Source of the DNA: Gymnothorax reevesii
Lineage: Eukaryota > Chordata > Actinopteri > Anguilliformes > Muraenidae
Assembly (NCBI GenBank): GCA_029721435.1
Contig: CM056582.1
Span: forward strand, 35,422,611-35,486,610
Length of the DNA: 64,000 nucleotides
Direction of reading: 5' to 3'
Positions within the stretch are counted from its first letter, which is position 1; every line of letters begins with the position of its first letter. The notes below the pieces were generated by a model. It saw only the letters and a program-made list of their open reading frames with translations. It ran no database searches and had not been told where the DNA came from. A program made the position numbers and the translations under genes. Positions 52,441 to 62,324 of the stretch are shown here, piece after piece.

Positions 52441-54256
52441 TCTCCCCTGGCCTCCCCAGCCCCCTTCTCTCCACCAGCGCTCTGTGCCTCTGCCTGCATC
52501 TCCTCGCTTGCTTATCAGCCTTTACATGCCTGGCATGGGCCAAAACACATAATACTATCATGGGGGCATGTTGGCTGTACCATTTCCTCACTGCTGTACA
52601 AAGCAAGGTCTTTTAGTATGTATTTGGACAGGAAACTACTTCAAAGGGCAGTATATCACACAGTATATGAAAGCAGATGATTTGCACCTTTCGGTGTGAA
52701 TATCGTACATGCATGTGGAGTTAGCTGCGTAGGAGTCACTGTCCCTGCCTAATTATTAATGGACCTCACAGTCTTTGTGCCGTCTCTCAGGGTGGTTTTG
52801 TGTACAATACAGAATACAAAAATTAAGACCTGTTTTGTGTTGCCGTAGTAGCATGCATATCACATGAGAGGTATTCGTCATAATTAGAGTCCTTTTTGGG
52901 TTTTCAGGGTGAAGTGTAGAAATGACCATAATAATGTAAAAACTAAGAAATTAGTTTTAACCTCATAAATTTTTATCTACATACTACATTTTACATGGTT
53001 GCCATGGAAATGGCACTCAATAACACATGGTCAGATTTTATACTCAAATTAGTCTCATATGAAAGGTTTAAGATGGTTCTTTGAAATGACATAAGATTTT
53101 TTTGTTTGGAACATTTATGAATATTTATTGAGCTCTGTTATGTAACCATTGCGAAAATCGCTATCACCAACTTGCTTCATTTTCAAAATTGACCCCCTCG
53201 GGATGCATCTATCTAGAAAACCTTAGATAGATAGAGAATAGATCTCCAACTCATACAACTTCTGTCCAAATTTCAATATGAAATGAATATTATTGATTTC
53301 ATGAATGCCATAAGGTTGAAAATCAGTCAAAATTGTGATTTTCGGTAATTTGCATTTGAAGTCACAAGTAATAATTGAGACAGAGGAAAAACATTCATTC
53401 TTGGTGTTTACTGGCGTCTCACTGCATTCCTTAATTTTTTATATTGACAGTTTTGAAAAAAAAAAGGAAACTTTTACCCTGAAGACCCCTTAATTCTAAT
53501 TTTTTTGGCCAGTCAATAAGCAATTCTTCTGTATAAACTGGCCTATTCCTGTACTCATCTGATACTGGGAGAGATTTATTTTGTTCACTTGCCTTATTCG
53601 AGGCCCATATATACATAAACATATACCTTTTACTGTGTGACTGTAGCTGTGTGAACCGTTAGCATGCTGTACATTCACGGCAGTACTCTACGGAGCAATG
53701 CCTAGCCTCACCTGGCTTTTACCGCTATAGCCTGGGCAAGTGATGCTATTTTCTGTCACAACACAGATGATTGTCCACTCAAAGCTTTCAGAGCTGACAA
53801 TACAGCCATGTCCGAACCATCGTCCTAACTGTTGCGTCTTTGAAAAATATCGTTAGCCTAATAGCATAGGTGCCTAAGTCATATCTGAATGTTTTCGGAA
53901 AACAAGAATAAACACAATTTTTAGCAAGCAAATTGGTATTTTTGGTTTGATATTGCAACAGTAAGCCAAAAAATGACTTGGGCAATTATGCTATGAGGCT
54001 AACGATATGCTCTTTACTGCCAGGTACTACTGTACTCACAAATATCTGCTCTCTACAGCAGCATTTTGAGTAAAATGCGCAAAATGGCTGCTAAGTATGT
54101 CAAGTCTTTGAGTTTCTTTCACATATTCAAATTATGACCATAATTTTGTGGTTTAGCAAGTGAATTCAGGAAAAGAAGTAAACACTGCATACAGCTGAAG
54201 AGGTAGAGCCATCCTCCTGACCAATCACATTCATGAGGAGGTGTGTGCATTTTTAT
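52441..54256. other. no gene; intron sequence
   Basis: AT-rich sequence with short low-complexity runs. No coding, RNA-gene or transposon signature that I can support. Confidence 0.45.
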
Positions 54257-55724
54257 CCCCCCGGCATATAATGCGGGGGGATATAGTGATCAGTGTGTCT
54301 GTCCGTCCGTCCGTCCGTCTGTCCGCCCGTCTGCAATAAAATCGTTTCCGGACCAGAACTCGAAAACTATACCACTTACAAACACTAAATTTGGTATGGA
54401 GCTTCTCCTTATGGTCTAATTGTGCCTTTTCGGGGTAGTAGGTGCCAAAATGGCTCTCTAGCGCCACCAAGACACATTTCACTGGCACTTAGACGGCCAC
54501 CACGACCGTTAGGAAAATCGTAGAGAGATGGAACCAATACTATATTGTTCAACTCATCAAGGCCTAAAAATAAACAATCAACACCCATTATCTAAATCGA
54601 ACAGGAAGTCAGCAATTTGCATATCAAAATTTCCTTTTTCCCCTAAATTTGGCCAAAATTTGCCTTCGAACAAACGCAAACTCCTTTGAGGGCGTTCATC
54701 ATATCGACCCCAAATGCTGATACATGACAAAGCACACTCTGTCGATGAAAAGTACTGTAAAAGTTCTTCAAAAGTCGAACGGTTTGGATTTTTTGAGGCG
54801 TCAAAGATGGGGTCCCCAGCGACTTTCACTGCCTTCTTTCGATGCGTACACAATTCCCAACCTTAATATGACCCCTTAAACATGCTCGAAAACAAATCAA
54901 ATTTAATAGTTAATTCATAGTGGATTTCAACATTTTTTAAATGACTAAAATCTTCACCAAACAGACAAAATGGCTCTCTAGCGCCACCTAAATACACCAA
55001 AATGGGACTTTTGCTTTGACCAAGGCCTGTTGCAATGTCATAAAATTCTATTAAAAAAAAAACACACATCATTGCTGTACCATGCCCTGTACTGTGACCT
55101 AATTTCGTGAAAATCCATTGGAGACTTTTTGAAATAAAAAATATTATGTTCATAATACGCTGTACAGTATTATATAATTTGTTACTGCGGACAAACCATT
55201 TATCGTATCAAAATGTCCTTTGGTATACTTTATAAGCTCCATGTGTACAAACAAACTGCCAAGCATGGTACCATTTGAATGAATATTTGTTGAGATATCA
55301 ACATGTTATGAATATTAATTTTTTGAAAAATATAGAGTGACGTACTTCTGAATTCACCATAAGTTGCAGTGTATAAAACTTTTGTCTTTCTTCATTGAAC
55401 ATGCTCCTGAAATTTAGCTTTCTAAGATGTACCTGGAAGAAGCATTTATTAATTTCTTGATTTTTATTGATTTCCAGTATTTAATTATTATCCCCCCGGC
55501 ATATAATGCAGGGGCATACAGCGATCAGTGTGTCCGTCCGTCCATCTGTCCGTCCGTCTGTAATAATATCGTTTCCGGACCAGAACTCGAAAATTATATC
55601 ACTTACAAACACCAAATTTGGTACGGAGCTTCTCCTTATGGTCTAGTTGTGCCTTTTTGGGGTTTCGGTCCTTCCGTCTGTCCACACAACCTGTAGGTTA
55701 CACAACCTACAGCCGGGGGGATCC
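54257..55724. repeat. two copies of a repeat beginning ATCCCCCCGGCATATAATGC
   Basis: Copies start at about 54257 and 55491 with the same head, then GATCAGTGTGTCTGTCCGTC-type runs, then ATCGTTTCCGGACCAGAACT, then AAATTTGGTATGGAGCTTCT. The second copy is short and ends near 55724 with ACAGCCGGGGGGAT, an inverted match to the head, so it looks like a small DNA transposon. The first continues with two CAAAATGGCTCTCTAGCGCC blocks (54449 and 54968) and its end is not clear. The GTCCGTCC runs are microsatellite-like. Confidence 0.65.
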
Positions 55725-56340
55725 GCCATTGCCAGATGGCTCTTGTATTTTATGGGTGGTTACCTTCCATCACATCCGTCGTATAGGGCTATCTGATGGT
55801 GCATGCCATTGTTTAGAGCAATGGTCATCCCCAGTGAAATGATAGACACATACAGTATATTATTCAGGTATTTATGTTTGCACATGAAAAACTTTGTCAT
55901 CCAGTTTCACCAATTTACTAAGAAATTGGAAGAAAGTTATGTTTCAGACACAGCTAATGTCTCTGTCCAAAGCAGCTTGCTTTCTTACTTCTGCTTTCAT
56001 GAATTAGGATGGTTGTGACACAAGTTGTAGGTTCTATTAATAAAAACACCTGCCCTTTCTTCTGCTTTCTTAACAACTGTGTTTGGCACTAAGATGGCTC
56101 CACCACTGGATCTCTAAAGATGGTTTACCTCTACATGAAGTGTTTCCCAAGTGCACTTCCCGGATTCCATAAATTTGGAATTCAAGGTTTTAGGTTTTGT
56201 TTTAGGTAAACAAAATTTTTTACAGGCTTGACATCTCATTCAGTGCAAGCAACTTTTTCTCACAAGAAACAGCCTGTAATCAGGAGAGCACTGGGTAATT
56301 GGCAGTATGTTTTGTCAAACACATTTCATCGGGTCAGCTA

Positions 56341-56400
56341 CTGCAATTAGGCTGTGGACATGTCTGTTCGCTCGCTTTCTCCAAAGCAGCGAGTGGCTAT
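56341..56400 (+). pseudogene. degenerate copy of the eml4 WD exon at 61658-61768
   Basis: Bases 56362-56387 match 61742-61767 at 24 of 26 positions. This is the 3' end of the exon encoding VCSLAFSKA. The match continues weakly into the intron side, where the donor GTGAGT of the real exon is GCGAGT here. Upstream, CTGCAATTAGGCTGTGGA resembles CTCCAGCTTATCGGCCTGGG with a gap. It lies about 500 bases before the HELP exon and is in the sense orientation. Confidence 0.55.
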
Positions 56401-56888
56401 TTCACTCCCATACCAATGGTAGTTATGTTTGGTATTGTCGTGGAAGCTTTTGTTTGTGATCATTCTTACTGTAATGAGAGTCCACGAGAGAAATTTTGAA
56501 GGCAATGCAATAGATTTTTTTTTAACAATTCTCATCTCTCATTGGGTGTAACTGCTTGCTCACTTGAGTATCCCACTCTCACATCCACACACTCATGGCG
56601 CTGCAGGTGTGAGGTACTTGGACAGCATTTTAAAACAGACTCTGCAGAGGTCAAGGGTTTTAGCCTCACTGCAGCACTGGTGTTTATCAGAACTACTATG
56701 TGGGTGGTGTTTTGCATGGTACATTTGTGACCAAACTGTTGGTTGTTTGTTGAGGTAAGTTTGCACTTTGTGATTATAAATGGGTAAGATCTCGGTACCC
56801 GAGTGAAACTCTGATGTCGTGCATTTCTGACAGGAGTCGGAGATCGTTTTGAGCTGTGTAATTGAGCCTTTTTTGCGTGCATACACAG

Positions 56889-57012
56889 AGGGGGACTACA
56901 TCAAGATGTTCTTGCGGGGCCGTCCCGTCACGATGTACTTTCCGTCCGACGTACAGAACTACGGGGACTTCAGAACGGATCTTCCCGAGGAGCAACTGAA
57001 ATTGGAGTGGGT
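56889..57012 (+). CDS. eml4: eml4 exon with HELP motif (matches human exon 7)
   Basis: This 124-base exon runs from acceptor CATACACAG to donor GTATCC. It starts in phase 1, matching both the 19252 and 27055 donors, and encodes EGDYIKMFLRGRPVTMYFPS, then VQNYGDFRTDLPEEQLKLEW. IKMF-x-RGRP is the start of the HELP motif (hydrophobic motif in EML proteins), which forms part of the TAPE domain core joining the two beta-propellers and contributes to tubulin binding. The exon ends in phase 2. The donor GGGT|GTATCC is weak, but the alternative TGG|GTGTAT would break the frame with the next exon. Confidence 0.95.
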
Positions 57013-58970
57013 GTATCCTTACTAAAACACTGTCATGGTCAGTCCAGTTCTCTACTGTATTTCTGCATCTTTTCTCCTATTACATTCTCAGTCCACTAAA
57101 AGGTTCTTTATTGGCATGCCATTACAGTGGTACCGAAGCAAAGGTAAAAATTGTCTACAGGGGGGAAAAAAAAAACCCCAAACACACCACAGTTGGCATA
57201 TTGATATTATTCAAACTTATATACTGTGAGATAACATTCTGGAACCAAATGCGAGACCAGAAAGTTTCAGCAAAAGTGGGTTTTATTGAAATTGGGGGGT
57301 TAACCCCCACAGGGCTGAAAGCAACGGTACAAAGTCCATGATCCAAAATCAGAATCCCAGGGACGTAATCCAAACCACAAAGGGCAGCAAACACAGAACT
57401 CAGTCAGCCAAAACAGGTACGGTACACGGGCAGATAAGTATCAAAGAAAAAGCCAAAATCAGAATCGGGGACGTTCCAGTCAGAAGTATAATACAAAGAG
57501 TACAAGGAATCAAAAATCGCAGCACAGGGAAAACGTTCTAACAAGGGCTGTGAGTGAAATGACTCTTTAAATACACATAGGGGAAATCGCATGCTATGAT
57601 AGGGCACAGGTGAGTTGGATCAGACTAATTACAAAGGAATGAACATGAGGAAGTTCCTGAGTACAGGAAATTGGCAAAAGCCAAACGCAGACAGGGATCA
57701 CAGAGACAGCCTACTGACAAACATACGGCTCTGGGTAGGGAGTTCTACCGTGCACAGAGTGAGAGGCAGAACAGAGATTAGCCAGGTGCAGAAAATCTGC
57801 TTGAAGCACAGCAAAGTAAATTGAGTGAAGGCGCGGGTTGGAGACTAGAGCAGTGCGAGTGCTGAGAGCTTGTTAGTCAATTAGTAATGTGCTGCGATAC
57901 AATCCCTAGTGCTTGTTAGTAAGTTAGTACTATAAACAATGTCAGTCTTGGTCAGTAAGTTTAACTAAAACAAACTGTTAGTATTGTTAGTAAAATAGAA
58001 AAGCACAGTGAAGGAAGTAAACGAGATTGTAAGGAATGGTTGAAATCCCAGAAACCATGAAATCACCCGAAAGTGTGGCACACAATACTGGGGCAGTGAG
58101 CGATCACATAACATAAGACCAGACAGGGAGAGACAAAGTGCAGTGCATGGAATGAGACAAAACATGGACCGGAGTAGAACTGCAGGAGTGGAATATGGAA
58201 GACATACACAGACAAAGCAAAAACAAAACATGGCAATACACAATATCGCAATACAAAATACAGAGCATGGTCAGACAAAGCAGAATTCATAATCAAACAT
58301 GGGAGTCAGGCAGAAACAAAAACATAGTCAGGCAGAACAGGATCATGATTGGGCAGAATGGTGGGGCCAATGACACTATGGCCCAAAAGAGTCAGAGCTG
58401 TGCTCAAGCTCCCTGAGGTAAAATAGGGTGAATTAGGAGAGTTTGCTCACTACTTTTGTAGCTGCTGGTTCAGTGATGGTCAATCTGAACCTGAGGTCCC
58501 CCCTGGTTTATTCAACCATTTTAGCTGTTATTTCTTAAACATATGATTGGGATTTTCTAAACTGTACTGATATGATTCCGCTATAACTGGTTTTGCATGT
58601 GGTTGAAAGGAATGCTGCTAAAGAACACTGACCTAGACTGCTAAAAAATAAAATTCCTCTCATGAAAGGGTTAAGAAGCCCACTGTAAGCTTTAGCAGGC
58701 CGCTGCACTCTGTCATTGGGTTTGCTGGACATTTCTAACAAAGACAGTTTATTATTACTCAGACATTTGTCTCCAAAGAGACTGACACTTTATTTTTCTA
58801 AGCATGGGCCTTGCTCAGGTGACTAAAAACTTGATGATTCTGTCAGTATGATAGGGCATGAACTGCCAACTCTTTTAAGTCCCGTCTAAACATTATAGCA
58901 ATTAGGCTACAGGAAGTACCTGTGAGAAAGCTTCTGAAGTAACATGAGAGCCCTTAACTCAGCTGGTCAG
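57013..58970. other. no exon; intron with a probable LTR-like or other repeat at about 57240-58430
   Basis: The segment from GGTTTTATTGAAATTGGG (about 57280) onward is a long, A/G-rich, non-coding sequence with many CAGA, AGTCAG and AACATGG phrases. A polyadenylation-like TTTATT on the plus strand suggests a minus-strand element. I cannot name it. Confidence 0.4.
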
Positions 58971-59120
58971 GTATGGGTATCGCGGCCGCGACAGTCGGGC
59001 AAATGTGTACCTGCTGCCCACGGGAGAGAGCGTGTATTTCATCGCCTCCGTCGTTGTGCTCTTCAATTGCGAGGAGAGAACTCAGCGCCACTACCTCGGG
59101 CACACCGACTCCGTCAAATG
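58971..59120 (+). CDS. eml4: eml4 exon, end of HELP and start of propeller (matches human exon 8)
   Basis: This 150-base exon begins after GCTGGTCAG and ends at AAATG|GTGAGT. It encodes YGYRGRDSRANVYLLPTGES, then VYFIASVVVLFNCEERTQRH, then YLGHTDSVK. Human EML4 has the same pattern (YGYRGKDCRANVYLLPTGE and ASVVVLFNYEERTQRHYLGH). The VYLLPTGE block is diagnostic of EML proteins. It opens the first beta-propeller. Phase 2 at the end joins to the exon at 61188 to give a cysteine codon. Confidence 0.95.
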
Positions 59121-59468
59121 GTGAGTGGTGTCATGTGAGGAACGGAGCTGGGTCAACTTTTCCTGTGCCTGATCACCCTCTCTCTTCTTCTTCATGTATA
59201 ATCCCTCTCTTTTCTCTGCTTTCTGAAGCAATTGGTCATAATGCATATCACACCATTGGATTTCTATGGAGTTTCAACTTTTCTAGCGCTGAAATTAATT
59301 TTTTTTTTGAATATAAATTTAATTATCTTGTGCTTTTGAAAACCTATCATGTGGCGACTTGACCTGCCGGAGCTCTTTTAAAAAAGTTGCAACATGGTAG
59401 GTTTTCAACAGCTTTGATTTTGATATCTTACATCCTCGAGCAACAGCAGCTGCCTTTAGTGCTCTGGG

Positions 59469-59555
59469 CAGTGCCGTGCACAGATAGACGCTAGGTGGTG
59501 TTACAGCACTTGCCTCTTTGCCCTTTATCAATGAAAGTGCCCTTTTGAAACTTCG

Positions 59556-59590
<35 letters not shown>

Positions 59591-61067
59591 ACACTTTAGT
59601 GGGGCCAATGTTGAAATGATCTTTTAGAAAAGCTGTCTGACTAAAAACTACTGAAAAAAAACGCCCCGAAATGGGCCACCTCCTCACGAGCTTCCGACCT
59701 CTCTTCCTTTGTCACGTGAACACGCGCGCAGTGCATATAGATGCGTTCACAGAGATATAAGAAAACTAGAGTGGACGCCGCGTGGGCTGGGCCAAAGCGC
59801 TGACGGCAGAATAGCCGCCTCGGAAGTGACAGGATTGTGCACTCTAGTTTTCTTATATCTCTGTGGATGCGCTGCAGGAGCATATCAGCTGAGCGACTGG
59901 AAGCCAGTCTTGTGCCCCACCAGCCAGGTAACACACAGATCAAGTGAAATCGTACAGCCCAACCTGTAATCATTTTGTTGTGCAGTAGCATGTCTCCTAC
60001 ACATTGACGGTCCACCGGCAGACACACAGGGCCAGCAATAACCTCACCTTTCACTTCTTAATGACAGACAACTCTCGCAGTTTACCTCCCCGATTAGCAA
60101 CCGTTGCTCAGACTGATTGGAGGAACCGATGAGAATCTAACTTGTTTTTGAAAGCCTTGTTACACATTGCACTAGGAAATTATACGGCGTTTAACTTACT
60201 TCCGTACACCAATGTCTACGGAAAAAATATTGATAGCCTACGTCTTTATAATTTCCGAATTTGCGTAAATTAATTTGCGACGTTCATTGAGCAATTAGCC
60301 ATGAGAATCCGTTCTATATACTCTGAATGTGACAGCTAAAGTGCGGAGTAGCACAGCTGAGTGAAGACGAAAATAATTGTGAAAGTATAAGTCCGAAAAA
60401 GTTTCGGATTTTTTGCAGATTGTCATCCTTGCGGATTCACGTCAATTATATCATCATAGCCAACAGGCAATCGCTTTGTAATTAGCATTTCTTAATCATT
60501 ACGTGTCACGTATTGGTGGTAGCTATTCTGTTAATTAACAGGTTGATTGTTAATCAATCAAACCTGATCGCAAACAGTTTAAAAGCAATTATCCGGGAAA
60601 GGGTGATGTTACTGAAGGCCTTCCTGGCATCTGACGGTACGCCACTGCTCATACAGCACCAAACAACTGAGCATTTTTTAGCCGACTGGTCACCTGATTA
60701 GCTAGTTTAATGCTATATCCCAAATCAATGATAGATAACGTGAGGACGACCACCACAAACAATGTCGGTCGACTTTACAAATCTATCTATTAAGCGGAAC
60801 GTTTTCTTTTGTGTAGGTTTTGTTAGGCAACATAAATGAACACAGAAAGAAGAATCAGGCAGATACCCATTGCTTGAGAGAAATATCCCCATTAAGGCTA
60901 CCCAAGTAATGAATGACAGTAGTCATGAATTGCATTGAACATGTGCGTGTCATGTTTATTTTATTTTTTTAATCTCACACTATAATAACGTGTTCCACGA
61001 GTGCAAAAAAGTGCCCTCCCCCTCCCCCCTGAGCACTTGCCCCCCATAATGTCTGTGCACGCCACTG
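59469..61067. mobile_element. hAT-like DNA transposon, 1.6 kb, non-autonomous
   Basis: Ends CAGTGCCGTGCACAGA and TCTGTGCACGCCACTG are inverted repeats with one mismatch. GCTCTGGG is duplicated outside (59461-59468 and 61068-61075), the 8-bp length typical of hAT. No transposase domain is visible in the open frames. It contains a (TTA)n microsatellite near 59566-59591 and a palindrome at 59748-59865. Confidence 0.85.
59748..59865. repeat. palindrome with perfect 26-bp arms
   Basis: 59748-59773 is the exact reverse complement of 59840-59865 (core AGATATAAGAAAACTAGAG). A GC-rich loop of 66 bases lies between them. It sits inside the hAT-like element and may be a separate small foldback insertion. 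Confidence 0.8.
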
Positions 61068-61187
61068 GCTCTGGGTATTAATAGTAATGCTCTGATATGT
61101 TACAGAGCAGACATTTTGTGAGTGTGGAGTTGTGATTGGAGTGAATAGGGAAAGGCTTTAATCTCTCTCTCTCTTTCTGTCTCTCAG

Positions 61188-61257
61188 CCTTGCCATTCAC
61201 CCTGATAAGATCCGAATCGCCACAGGGCAGCTTGCTGGGGTGGAGAAGGATGGGAGG
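61188..61257 (+). CDS. eml4: eml4 exon, WD repeat 1 (matches human exon 9)
   Basis: A 70-base exon between a strong polypyrimidine acceptor (CTCTCTTTCTGTCTCTCAG) and donor GTGAGT. It encodes LAIHPDKIRIATGQLAGVEK, then DGR. Human EML4 has LAIHPDKIRIATGQIAGVDKDGR. It ends in phase 0. It forms part of the first WD repeat blade. Confidence 0.95.
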
Positions 61258-61657
61258 GTGAGTTCTCTTACCTCCCCTTGTTGGCAGTCTTTTCTCATCT
61301 CATTATACACTTTAAAAAACACAAAAACACACAAAAACTTTTTAATGCGGAGAGTCATCTCAGTGTTGAATAGCTTATCTGACCATATTGTTAAAGCAGA
61401 AACCTTGGGAATTTTCAAGAGTGGGCTTGATTTTGCTCAAGATACCATTGAGTCATTCTGTGATTGATTTGCAATACGAATAGGAAACTGGCAAGCCTAG
61501 TTGGAAACAGCCTGTTCTCGACACTCATGTTATGGTATGTTATGTTAACCATAACCAACAGATGCCTAACTGATACCCTGACAAGCATGCAGCCACTCGG
61601 TAAGGCGCTCTCAAATTGAGTGTGTAATGACATGGCTGGTACCTGTCATCTCCACAG

Positions 61658-61768
61658 CCTAAGCAGCCTCATGTTCGGGTATGGGACTCAGTTACACTAT
61701 CCACTCTCCAGCTTATCGGCCTGGGAACCTTGGAGAGAGGAGTCTGTTCTCTCGCTTTCTCGAAAGCT
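61658..61768 (+). CDS. eml4: eml4 exon, WD repeat (matches human exon 10)
   Basis: A 111-base exon, phase 0 at both ends, from CTCCACAG to GTGAGT. It encodes PKQPHVRVWDSVTLSTLQLI, then GLGTLERGVCSLAFSKA. The VRVWDSVTLSTLQ-I-GLGT block equals human EML4, and VRVWD is the end of a WD repeat strand. A degenerate copy of its 3' end lies at 56341-56400. Confidence 0.95.
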
Positions 61769-62198
61769 GTGAGTATCTGTTTTGGACACATACATTCACC
61801 CCAGAGTCATAGTGTGCGGCACCAGTGGTGCACGTGGTTAGTGTGCACACAGACACGTTTGTTGACACATTGTTGCAGTGCACAAAAACTCCAAACCCAT
61901 GCACGAACGTTCACTGCTGATACGCAGACTTACATTCCCAGGCCACCACGTACCAAGATGCCTACAAATGGAGGACACATTACTCACTAGAAAAGGCAAA
62001 CTGTAAGTGGCTCCAGTGGCGCTATTTGTACTGGTGCTGTACACAGAATTACAAAGCTGAGCAGTGCCAAGGTCCTGACGTATATATGGCCAGAGTAACT
62101 AAGCACATGCAAATAATCTGAAGGTAAAGATTTATTTGCACAACTGTAAAACTCAGAAATATTTCAGGCAGCACCTAATGCTGGGATCATCCTTTCAG

Positions 62199-62294
62199 GA
62201 TTCTGGCACCCACCTCGCTGTTGTCGATGACTCCAATGAACACATGCTGACTGTGTGGGATTGGCAGAAGAAAATACTGATTGCTGAACTGAAG
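62199..62294 (+). CDS. eml4: eml4 exon, WD repeat (matches human exon 11)
   Basis: A 96-base exon, phase 0 at both ends, from ATCCTTTCAG to donor GTGAAT. It encodes DSGTHLAVVDDSNEHMLTVW, then DWQKKILIAELK. The DDSNEHMLTVWDWQKK block matches EML4 better than the DDSNDHVLSVWDWQKE of EML1 (from memory), supporting the paralogue call. The coding sequence continues beyond the window, because the following intron is filled by the 41-bp array to the last base. Confidence 0.95.
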
Positions 62295-62324
62295 GTGAAT
62301 GAGAGGGTCCATCTCACTGTTGAC

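Noticed and set aside
53000..55490. Search for tRNA or snRNA genes in the intron
   Set aside because: I saw no convincing A and B box pair or cloverleaf. Only the primer-binding sites resemble tRNA ends.
59641..60054. 137-codon minus-strand frame in the hAT-like element
   Set aside because: No transposase or other motif. It spans a palindrome and is not preserved as a coding region.
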